Below are positions 1 through 5,291 of a stretch of DNA of 5,291 nucleotides, in pieces; positions within the stretch are counted from its first letter, which is position 1; every line of letters begins with the position of its first letter. The translations under genes were made by a program, and so were the position numbers. Below the pieces are notes generated by a model, which saw only the letters and a list, made by a program, of their open reading frames with translations, was not told the DNA's origin and ran no database searches. This stretch comes from Balneolia bacterium (lineage in GTDB: Bacteria > Bacteroidota > Rhodothermia > Balneolales > Cyclonatronaceae), in NCBI GenBank assembly GCA_003566395.1, contig PXDL01000333.1, positions 1 to 5,291 of the forward strand, read 5' to 3'.

Positions 1-492
1 GGTATTGTATTCAAGATTAACCACTTTTTGAATCCTATACCCGGCAATTTCACTGAATTCGACGGTAAGGTTAATTTCAACCCGGACAGTCCTGAGCATA
101 GTGAAATTGACGTTGTGGTAAAAGTTTCCAGCATTGATACCAACGTGGAGCGCCGCGACAACCATCTTCTTTCCGAAGATTTTTTCGAAGCGGAAACCTA
201 CCCGGACATGCATTTCAGAAGCACGGATATCCGCCATGTAGAAGGAGATGAATATGTTGCTCTCGGTCAGCTTACGATCAAAGACGTCACCCGTGAAATT
301 GAGCTGCCGTTCACGTTTCTGGGAGTTACCGATCACCTGATGCAGGATGACGTTCTTGTTGCCGGACTGCACGGTACGCTTGAACTGAACCGGAATGACT
401 TCGGTGTAGGCGTGGGCGACTGGGCATCTACCGCCGTTGTTGCTGATAAAGTATCCATCGAAATTTCGCTTCAGGTTCACAAAGACAAATAG
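1..492 (+). CDS. YceI-family lipocalin-like protein (5' truncated)
   Basis: The reading frame is open from the first base to the TAG stop, so the gene starts outside the window; the TTG at 28 is internal. The visible 163 residues cover most of a YceI domain (usually about 170-190 residues plus a signal peptide). Recognisable family blocks are the opening FKINHF (4-9), FTEFDGKVNFNPD (17-29), RRDNHLLSEDFF with TYPDMHFRST (51-75), GQLTIKDVTREIELPF (89-104), and the closing LNRNDFGVGVG (129-139). YceI proteins form a lipocalin-like beta barrel, normally periplasmic or secreted, and characterised members bind isoprenoid or other amphiphilic ligands. The ligand here cannot be read from sequence. 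The missing N-terminus should hold the signal peptide and the first strand. It is probably the last gene of its transcript, because a strong terminator follows 21 bases after the stop. Confidence 0.93.
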   Translation, partial: GIVFKINHFLNPIPGNFTEFDGKVNFNPDSPEHSEIDVVVKVSSIDTNVERRDNHLLSEDFFEAETYPDMHFRSTDIRHVEGDEYVALGQLTIKDVTREIELPFTFLGVTDHLMQDDVLVAGLHGTLELNRNDFGVGVGDWASTAVVADKVSIEISLQVHKDK

Positions 493-513
493 TTTTTCAT
501 TTAAACAGTTCTC

Positions 514-550
514 AAAAAAGCCGGTTTTCTGATCAGAACCGGCTTTTTTT
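514..550 (+). terminator. Rho-independent terminator of the YceI gene
   Basis: GCCGGTT (520-526) pairs with AACCGGC (537-543) around a 10-base loop. The stem is extended by A6 (514-519) against the T7 tract (544-550). A stretches on one side and T stretches on the other mean it could also stop transcription arriving on the minus strand. It lies just after the YceI stop codon. Confidence 0.92.
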
Positions 551-653
551 ATATCCGATATCCGGGAATGTTGCTGCGGCTTACGATGAACCGATGCTAC
601 TTTTACAAGCCGGACCTGCGGGTGGCGAAATTATTTGTATTTTATGGTCGCCC

Positions 654-681
654 AATACCGTGTTTCAGATTAATCGGTATT
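654..681. repeat. Inverted repeat, 7-bp arms
   Basis: AATACCG (654-660) and CGGTATT (675-681) are perfect inverted copies separated by 14 bases. No T tract follows on either strand, so it is not a terminator. It could be a weak hairpin or a spaced operator; chance is possible. Confidence 0.4.
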
Positions 682-702
682 ATAAATGAGGGATGACAGG
701 TT

Positions 703-751
703 CTGATTCGCAATTTCAAATTCGGGCCTGATGAACAGAATTCGCAATCAG
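703..751. repeat. 9-bp direct repeat inside an imperfect inverted repeat
   Basis: ATTCGCAAT occurs at 706-714 and again at 740-748. The flanks also pair as an inverted repeat: CTGATT (703-708) with AATCAG (746-751), and AATT (712-715) with AATT (739-742), around a 3x3 mismatch. It lies 57-105 bases upstream of the ATG at 808, a plausible place for a regulator site or a leader hairpin. Function is inferred only from position. Confidence 0.4.
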
Positions 752-760
752 CGAACGGCA

Positions 761-773
761 ACAGTTGAACTGT
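761..773. promoter_or_regulatory. Operator-like 13-bp palindrome
   Basis: ACAGTT and AACTGT are perfect inverted arms around a single central G. The site ends 34 bases before the ATG at 808, where a dimeric regulator could overlap the promoter. No known regulator consensus is claimed. Confidence 0.3.
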
Positions 774-774
774 C

Positions 775-793
775 TTTAATGATAATGATGGAA
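775..793 (+). promoter_or_regulatory. Upstream element, copy 1 (TTTAAT-N3-AATGATG)
   Basis: TTTAAT, three bases, then AATGATGGAA precedes the 808 gene. An ungapped similar string, with 15 of 19 bases identical, precedes the DUF6580 gene at 1531-1549. In both places an ACCTT(T)ATAT(T)GAA string follows. It may be part of a promoter or leader; chance similarity of AT-rich DNA is not excluded. Confidence 0.25.
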
Positions 794-807
794 GATTCTA
801 CCTTTAT

Positions 808-1509
808 ATGAAACAGAAAAAGAAAGAACGCAGAAAAGAGAATCAGCGTGGCTCTATGATCACGCTAATCCTATTTTTGGTGATTGTAATACTCATCGGG
901 GCCGCCTGGTTTTTCCTTCAGGAGTTTCAGGAAACACAGCAGGAATTCTTTGAAAACGGCGAACAGGCTTTCCACGGGCTGTCGGCCGCCAGTTACACTC
1001 AGCTCACAGAAATTCTTCCCGAAGAAGTAATCATAGAAAATGAAGACAAACTCCGTGATCTTTTCCCGGCTTCGTACAGTATTCTTTCATCCGGGCAAGA
1101 CATCAACAACAACGGAAACATTGAGCATGTACTTATTGAGTACCACGAAGCCGATGCCGAATTTAGCCCGGAACTCGCGGAATTCGGCTACGACCGCATC
1201 ATTACCCGGCTCGAAATCCTATCTGAAGGGCCGGACGGTGAACTAACCAATCTGCTGCGCGTCCGTCCCGACGTTATGATGAATCACCTCGATCAGCAGC
1301 TTGTAGGTCAGATTCGCGCCGATTACGGCTATGCGTTCTCCATCTCGACTTTCAGCGAAGAACCCTACACCTCGGAAGTGAAGCTTATCAGACTGGCTAT
1401 TCTTGATGAAACCTTTCAGCCCGTAAGCGACGACCTCACCATATACTGGAAACCTTCCGAGAACAGCTACGCTGCTACCAACGCATTCGGAGCTCCCGGC
1501 ACCTTTTGA
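808..1509 (+). CDS. Membrane-anchored protein of unknown function with a DxNxNG loop
   Basis: I do not recognise a named family. The 233-residue product starts with a strongly basic tail (MKQKKKERRK, residues 1-10), then one hydrophobic segment at about 18-38, then a mostly acidic soluble part. This suggests an N-in signal anchor with about 195 residues outside the cytoplasmic membrane; there is no lipobox. Residues 39-90 are probably helical and end in an LFPASYSIL stretch. DINNNGNIE (98-106) has the D-x-N-x-N-G-x-x-E spacing of calcium-binding loops in secreted 'DLNGDG' (VCBS/FG-GAP-like) proteins; calcium binding is inferred. The C-terminal part alternates short hydrophobic strands and ends in TIYWKPSENSYAATNAF. 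ATG 808 is chosen because it includes the basic tail; ATG 856 would remove it. A GGAAG at 790-794 is too far for a good ribosome site. The gap to the next gene is 87 bases, with only a weak 4-bp hairpin (1518-1530), so cotranscription is possible. Confidence 0.85.
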   Translation: MKQKKKERRKENQRGSMITLILFLVIVILIGAAWFFLQEFQETQQEFFENGEQAFHGLSAASYTQLTEILPEEVIIENEDKLRDLFPASYSILSSGQDINNNGNIEHVLIEYHEADAEFSPELAEFGYDRIITRLEILSEGPDGELTNLLRVRPDVMMNHLDQQLVGQIRADYGYAFSISTFSEEPYTSEVKLIRLAILDETFQPVSDDLTIYWKPSENSYAATNAFGAPGTF

Positions 1510-1530
1510 TCACCCGGCAGCTTTGGGCTG

Positions 1531-1549
1531 TTTAATCCGAATGATGAAA
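1531..1549 (+). promoter_or_regulatory. Upstream element, copy 2 (TTTAAT-N3-AATGATG)
   Basis: TTTAAT, three bases, then AATGATGAAA precedes the DUF6580 gene and resembles 775-793. It is followed by ACCTTATATTGAA, close to the ACCTTTATATGAA that contains the start of the 808 gene. If the match is real, it points to a separate promoter or leader for this gene rather than simple readthrough. Confidence 0.25.
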
Positions 1550-1557
1550 ACCTTATA

Positions 1558-1585
1558 TTGAATCTTACCTTCGATTCGATATATA
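1558..1585 (+). promoter_or_regulatory. Possible sigma70-like promoter
   Basis: TTGAAT (1558-1563) and TATATA (1580-1585) are separated by 16 bases. Transcription would then begin only a few bases before the ATG at 1597, giving a nearly leaderless message. This is weak, because AT-rich matches of this kind are common and the host promoter consensus is unknown. Confidence 0.2.
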
Positions 1586-1596
1586 CCAACCCGTCT

Positions 1597-2115
1597 ATGT
1601 TTAATTCCAAATTTTTTATTATCAGCCTGATTATCGTTCTGGCTGTGCTTTCCAGGTTTCTGCCCTTCCCTCCGAATGTAGCTCCCGTGGCCGCCATAGC
1701 CCTTTTCGGCGGCGCCTATTTTTCCAATAAGGGTCTGGCTTTTTTGATTCCTATAGGGGTGATGTTGCTCAGCGACCTTATAATAGGTCTGCACAGCACA
1801 TTGCTTTTCGTGTATGTTGCTTTTGCTCTCATTGTGGGAATCGGCATACTGCTGGGGAAAAAGATAAGTCCGCTTCGTATAGCAGGAGCCTCTGTGGCCG
1901 GTTCGGTGCTTTTTTACCTTCTTACCAATTTCGGAGTATGGCTGGTAAGCCCGTACTATCCGTTTACATTTGAAGGGCTAATGGCAAGTTATACCATGGC
2001 TATTCCGTTTTTCCACTACACCCTGCTTGGCGACCTTTTCTACACCACGGCCATTTTCGGGGTCTATGAAATACTGAAACGCACCGTACCATCGCTGCAA
2101 ACCGCCACAGCCTGA
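1597..2115 (+). CDS. DUF6580-family multi-pass membrane protein
   Basis: The product has 172 residues from ATG 1597. It has about six hydrophobic segments: residues 6-22, 27-42, 48-66, 70-88, 94-116 and 144-162. Family landmarks are LSRFLPFPPNVAPVAAIALF (19-38) followed by GGAYFS, then IPIGVMLLSDLIIGLH (52-67), a central glycine-rich pair of helices, and HYTLLGDLFYTTAIFGVYE near the end. DUF6580 has no established function. Its size and compact glycine-rich helices recall ECF-type substrate-binding (S) components, but that is my inference and no ATPase or T component is next to it. A frame-compatible TTG at 1558 would add 13 polar residues; I prefer 1597 because a hydrophobic helix begins almost at once, as is usual for the family. 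There is no Shine-Dalgarno sequence before either start. A terminator follows 35 bases after the stop. Confidence 0.85.
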   Translation: MFNSKFFIISLIIVLAVLSRFLPFPPNVAPVAAIALFGGAYFSNKGLAFLIPIGVMLLSDLIIGLHSTLLFVYVAFALIVGIGILLGKKISPLRIAGASVAGSVLFYLLTNFGVWLVSPYYPFTFEGLMASYTMAIPFFHYTLLGDLFYTTAIFGVYEILKRTVPSLQTATA

Positions 2116-2150
2116 GTTTAGATCAATTTTTTTTATAGAGCTTTACAGAG

Positions 2151-2182
2151 GTGGCCTCGTTTATGACGGGGCCGCTTTTTTT
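2151..2182 (+). terminator. Rho-independent terminator after the DUF6580 gene
   Basis: GTGGCCTCGT (2151-2160) pairs with ACGGGGCCGC (2166-2175) over ten base pairs, including two G-T wobbles, around a TTATG loop. T7 (2176-2182) follows. The T tract runs into the TAA stop of the convergent transporter gene. Read on the minus strand the hairpin is not followed by a T tract, so it serves the plus-strand transcript. Confidence 0.88.
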
Positions 2183-3830
2183 ATAGTCCCGGCTCATCAA
2201 ACGGAACGCCGGTTCCCGGCTCATGTTCTATCAGATTATTGAACTCATCCAGGTACACTGCGGCCTTCATATACTGATCCCACATGCGCCGGTAGTTTCG
2301 GATCACATCGTGCAGGCCCACCATTTCGCGGATCGGAATTTTTCCTGTACTTCCGGCTTTCAATAAGGAAGACTTGACCGTTTCATAGGAAGACTCAAGC
2401 TGTTCCCGCAACGATCGAAGTTCTGACAGTGAAAAACCCTCCTTTTCGGAATCCGCATTCTTCAGGAAAGCGACCACCAAATCCTGAAGCACTTTCACCC
2501 CTGCGTACACCTCATCATCCTTTGCAGTGAAGCGCTCTTTACCCTGCAGAGCTTCCGAGGCCAGTTCACGCGCTTCACTAAAATACTGCAACACCCGAAG
2601 CGCCTGTGGTAACACATGCTCCAGCTCCTCCGGAAATCCTCCTCTTTGTACTTTTTGGATATACTCACCGGTCTGAATGGAAAGTGATTCAACGGCATCC
2701 AAGTCTTTTTGCAGCATTTGAGCGGTCGAGGTTCTTCTAATCGCTTTTTTTGAGATAGACCTTGATTTCCGGCCGATGCGTTTAAGTTCAAAAATTAGTG
2801 CACTCACCGCCAGCGACGGAGTATTTATGATGGTGTCGTCAATATATTTCGGGCGCCCGGGCTGCAGATCGTAGCGGGTAAATCGTTTTTCCAGGGCACG
2901 TACTATCATACCCGTAAACGGCACCAAAACCAGCAGACCGGCTATTTTTATGAAGGTGTGAAAAAGAGCGATGGTAACGGCCGGAGATGCATCCGGGCCT
3001 GTAACAAAGGCCGCGAGCACCAGATACCCGCTTATAAAAGGAAGTGCAACCGGAACTTTAAGCACATTAAACAACACATGTACAACTGCCGCCCGTTTAG
3101 CATTGGATGTAGCTCCGATTACCGCAAGCAATGCCGTTGATGTTGTTCCTATATCGGCGCCTACTACCAACACTGCCGAAGCTTTTACCGAAATCAATCC
3201 GCCCGCGGCGGCCGTAATAACCACCGCAATGGCCGCCGAGGAAGACTGCATTACGGTTGTGAGTAAAATACCTGCGAGAAACAACAACAGCATTGAAGTA
3301 AAATCCGACCCTATGCGGTCGAAAGGAACCAGACTTCCGGCGTCTTCAAATGTTGTTTTAAGGATGTCGATGCCCAGAAAAAAGAGACTGAAACCGACCA
3401 GGGCCTGCCCCAGCGCCGCGCCGCGTCCGGTCCCTTTTACCATCCACAGCACCATACCCGCGGCAAGCATAGGCATGGCAAGAAGCGGCAGGTTCACCCC
3501 TACCCCGACGGTAGCTACAATCCAGCCGGTAAGGGTGGTACCTACATTACTCCCAAAGATGACGTATGCAGCCTGAAGCAGGGTAATCAGACCTGCGTTT
3601 ACGAACCCGATGGTAGCGAAAATTACGGCGCTTGAGGATTGCACCACGGCGGTAATTAACACACCGCTGCAAATGCCCCGAAACGGAGTGGATGTAAATC
3701 TGGACAACAAGATACGCAAGGACTCCCCGGCCGCCACCTTCAAACCGTCCGTCAGCAGCCTCATGCCGAGAAGAAAAAGCGCCACTCCGCCGCTAAAGTA
3801 TAAAATCATTACCAACACTGAATCCATCAT
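2181..3830 (-). CDS. Na+/phosphate cotransporter (PF02690) with C-terminal PhoU-like domain
   Basis: The 549-residue protein matches the bacterial Na/Pi-cotransporter II-related family in length and order; E. coli YjbB (543 residues) is the same architecture. The membrane part (about 1-315) is an internal repeat. QSSSAVI (64-70) with GSNVGTTLTG (93-102) belong to the first copy, and QSSSAAI (195-201) with GADIGTTSTA (224-233) to the second. The paired QSSS motifs are the family's substrate and sodium site. HVLFN (251-255) and FHTFIK (290-295) are the later conserved histidine segments. Residues about 335-535 are charged and helical, as in PhoU regulators, and lie in the cytoplasm. Direction of transport is not certain: family members import Pi with Na+, while YjbB has been linked to Pi export. 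The first of two consecutive ATG codons is chosen; there is no clear ribosome site. The gene is divergent from ppk1 and convergent with the DUF6580 gene. I see no minus-strand terminator directly after it. Confidence 0.95.
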   Translation of the reverse strand: MMDSVLVMILYFSGGVALFLLGMRLLTDGLKVAAGESLRILLSRFTSTPFRGICSGVLITAVVQSSSAVIFATIGFVNAGLITLLQAAYVIFGSNVGTTLTGWIVATVGVGVNLPLLAMPMLAAGMVLWMVKGTGRGAALGQALVGFSLFFLGIDILKTTFEDAGSLVPFDRIGSDFTSMLLLFLAGILLTTVMQSSSAAIAVVITAAAGGLISVKASAVLVVGADIGTTSTALLAVIGATSNAKRAAVVHVLFNVLKVPVALPFISGYLVLAAFVTGPDASPAVTIALFHTFIKIAGLLVLVPFTGMIVRALEKRFTRYDLQPGRPKYIDDTIINTPSLAVSALIFELKRIGRKSRSISKKAIRRTSTAQMLQKDLDAVESLSIQTGEYIQKVQRGGFPEELEHVLPQALRVLQYFSEARELASEALQGKERFTAKDDEVYAGVKVLQDLVVAFLKNADSEKEGFSLSELRSLREQLESSYETVKSSLLKAGSTGKIPIREMVGLHDVIRNYRRMWDQYMKAAVYLDEFNNLIEHEPGTGVPFDEPGL

Positions 3831-4005
3831 ACTTCTAATTTATAAATTTACAGCAAATCGTAGGAGAACAATTTCAGATACAACAGGCTCTGAATTCAAC
3901 GCACAGCTCATATAGTAATCTCAGTTTTATATATCCTGCTCATGCTTTTCATTATATTAAGGACCTGCACTCTCGTTTCATCGAAAAATACGTAAGCACA
4001 AGGCT
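3831..4005. promoter_or_regulatory. Divergent intergenic region between transporter and ppk1
   Basis: Both promoters must lie in these 175 AT-rich bases. I see no PHO box (CTGTCAT repeats) and no certain -35/-10 pair on either strand. TATATT (3953-3958), 47 bases before the ppk1 ATG, is a possible -10 without a good -35. On the minus strand TACGATTTG (within 3853-3875) resembles, with one extra base, the Bacteroidota TAnnTTTG element. The region also holds a TGAATTCA palindrome (3891-3898) and the 12-bp palindrome listed separately. Confidence 0.5.
3837..3848. repeat. 12-bp perfect AT palindrome
   Basis: AATTTATAAATT reads identically on both strands and ends six bases before the transporter start codon. 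It could be an operator covering the start region or simply AT-rich sequence that pairs with itself by chance. Confidence 0.35.
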
Positions 4006-5291
4006 ATGAATAAAGATCCGGAAACACCTGCAACTGAAGACCTTAGCCCCGATCAGTCCGGATTTGACCCCGGCACATATTCCGAGCGTGAGCACGAAGA
4101 CATTTCCCTCGAAGACATCAAGGCCGATAATTTCAGCATGATTTCAGGTGATGAACTTCGCCTCAGCGGTCCGGATTTTTTCCACAATTACGAGCTGAGC
4201 TGGCTTGATTTCAACTTTCGTGTGCTGGATGAAGCCTTTAACGAAGCCAATCCTCTGCTTGAGCAGGCCAAGTTCATCGGTATTGTATGCAGCAACCTGG
4301 ACGAGTTTTTTCAGAAAAGAGTAGGCGGACTCAAAAGACAGATCGAAGCCGGCGTAAACAACCCTTCCATCGACGGCCTCACGCCCCTGAAACAACTCGA
4401 TGAAATCCGTAAGCGCGTTCTTAAAATGATCAAAATGTACAGGGGCTGTTTTTTTGATCGTATTGTTCCGGGGGCCGCCGAACACGGTATCCATTTCAAA
4501 TCCTATGGGGAGCTGAAAAAGAAGGAGCGGAAAATTACCGATGAATATTTTAAAAAGCAGCTTTTCCCTATTCTAACCCCGCTAATTGTAGATCAGTCTC
4601 ACCCGTTCCCGTTCATCTCGAACAAGAGCCGTTCGTTTGCGATTGAAATACAGGATAAGCAAACCGGAGAGCGTATTTTCGCCAGGGTGAAAGTACCGAA
4701 TAATCGTCCGCGCTGGTTTCAGATTCAATACAATGAGAGCATCACGCTGGTAAATATTGATGAGATTATTCGGGCACATATTGGTGATCTTTTCCCCGGA
4801 GCACGGCTGGAGTCGGCCCATATTTTCAGGGTAACCCGTAATGCCGACATTAAACGTAATGAGGAGGAAGCCGACGACCTTCTTGAGATGATTGAGGATG
4901 AGTTACGTGAACGCCGTTTTGCCGAGGTCGTCCGGCTGGAAATTGATGCGGAAATGCCCAAAGAAATCGTCCACATTCTGATTGATAAAATGAGCGTGGA
5001 TCCCGAGGATATTTATGAGATGCAGGGGCCCGTTGGCCTTGCCGACTGCATGGAACTAGGCAAGATCGACGGCTACGCAGCGCTTCGGTTTAAAAGCTGG
5101 AGCCCCACGCTTCATCCTTCATTCAGACATGCTGTGGAGGAACACACACCCGATGTCTTTTCCATCATTCGGAAAGGCGATATTCTGGTGCATCACCCTT
5201 ATCACAGTTTTTCCAGTTCGGTTGAACGTTTTGTGAAAGAGGCCGCGGCCGACCCGAACGTGGTCGCTATAAAACAGACCCTGTACCGGAC
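4006..5291 (+). CDS. ppk1: Polyphosphate kinase 1 (3' truncated by the window)
   Basis: PPK1 reversibly moves the terminal phosphate of ATP onto polyphosphate. The 428 visible codons contain the N domain (about 57-165) with YELSWLDFNFRVLDEA (62-77), NPLLEQAKFIGI (82-93) and SNLDEFFQKRVGGL (96-109). N97 aligns with the ATP-contacting Asn45 of E. coli PPK. The middle domain has FPILTPLIVDQSHPFPF (187-203), FRVTRNADI (274-282), a DLLEMIEDELRERRF helix (291-305) and VRLEI. The first C-terminal domain begins near 385 with ILVHHPYHSF (393-402) and IKQTLYR (422-428). R428 aligns with the Mg-binding Arg375. The catalytic histidine, by analogy with His435, lies past the edge. ATG 4006 is the only ATG after an in-frame TAA at 3958; AAGG at 4000-4003 is too close to act as a good ribosome site. 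Residues 1-57 are an acidic tail that E. coli PPK lacks. ATG 4138 (residue 45) is an alternative start that would remove most of it. Confidence 0.96.
   Translation, partial: MNKDPETPATEDLSPDQSGFDPGTYSEREHEDISLEDIKADNFSMISGDELRLSGPDFFHNYELSWLDFNFRVLDEAFNEANPLLEQAKFIGIVCSNLDEFFQKRVGGLKRQIEAGVNNPSIDGLTPLKQLDEIRKRVLKMIKMYRGCFFDRIVPGAAEHGIHFKSYGELKKKERKITDEYFKKQLFPILTPLIVDQSHPFPFISNKSRSFAIEIQDKQTGERIFARVKVPNNRPRWFQIQYNESITLVNIDEIIRAHIGDLFPGARLESAHIFRVTRNADIKRNEEEADDLLEMIEDELRERRFAEVVRLEIDAEMPKEIVHILIDKMSVDPEDIYEMQGPVGLADCMELGKIDGYAALRFKSWSPTLHPSFRHAVEEHTPDVFSIIRKGDILVHHPYHSFSSSVERFVKEAAADPNVVAIKQTLYR

Larger units (their letters stand above)
551..807. other. Intergenic region without a recognised gene
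   Basis: This spacer between the YceI terminator and the next gene holds no RNA gene I recognise. A 42-codon ATG frame at 568-696 has no ribosome binding site or family resemblance and is probably chance. The region does contain three dyads, listed separately (654-681, 703-751, 761-773), and must carry the promoter of the 808 gene. I could not find a confident Bacteroidota-type (TTG / TAnnTTTG) or sigma70-type promoter. Confidence 0.6.

Noticed and set aside
28..30. TTG as the start of the YceI gene
   Set aside because: The frame is open to the window edge and residues encoded before it (VFKINHF) are part of the conserved YceI beginning.
568..696. 42-codon ATG frame in the intergenic region
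   Set aside because: It has no ribosome binding site, no recognisable motif and no hydrophobic or signal pattern; a frame of this size is expected by chance.
1518..1533. Small hairpin CAGC-TTTGG-GCTG followed by TTT
   Set aside because: The four-pair stem and three Ts are too weak to call a terminator for the 808 gene.
1510..1794. 94-codon minus-strand frame
   Set aside because: It overlaps the DUF6580 gene antisense and its composition looks like a reverse reading of membrane helices.
2971..3576. 201-codon plus-strand frame
   Set aside because: It lies antisense inside the transporter gene, which is strongly supported by its QSSS repeats; the frame is a shadow rich in Ala/Thr/Pro from the opposite strand's codon bias.
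3831..4005. PHO box for the phosphate genes
   Set aside because: No pair of CTGTCAT-like heptamers with correct spacing was found on either strand.
4144..4494. 116-codon minus-strand frame
   Set aside because: It is antisense to the conserved N domain of PPK1 and has no independent support.

Overview
The window looks like ordinary chromosomal DNA of a Gram-negative bacterium in or near the Bacteroidota/Rhodothermota/Balneolota group. That placement is an inference. It rests on a DUF6580 membrane protein, a YceI protein, a PPK1 of the usual bacterial type, moderate GC, and start codons without convincing Shine-Dalgarno sequences. There are no mobile elements, CRISPR arrays, rRNAs or recognisable tRNAs.

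Layout: (1) bases 1-492 hold the 3' part of a YceI-family gene on the plus strand, closed by a strong intrinsic terminator (514-550). (2) Bases 551-807 are non-coding as far as I can tell but contain several short dyads. (3) 808-1509 (+) encodes a 233-residue single-pass membrane-anchored protein of unknown function with a calcium-loop-like DINNNG motif. (4) 1597-2115 (+) encodes a multi-pass DUF6580 protein, followed by a terminator at 2151-2182. (5) Convergent to it, 2181-3830 (-) encodes a Na+/phosphate cotransporter of the PF02690 type with a C-terminal PhoU-like helical domain. (6) A 175-bp divergent intergenic region separates it from (7) 4006-5291 (+), the first 428 codons of polyphosphate kinase 1, cut by the window edge just before the catalytic histidine region.

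The clearest functional theme is phosphate. A Pi transporter/PhoU fusion and the polyphosphate synthase are transcribed away from each other from one short shared region, so uptake or export of Pi and its storage as polyphosphate may be coordinated. The YceI, anchored-protein and DUF6580 genes have no evident link to phosphate. I found no convincing new system. The most unusual points are a possible sequence element shared upstream of the two central genes, the unassigned membrane-anchored protein, and the acidic N-terminal extension of PPK1.
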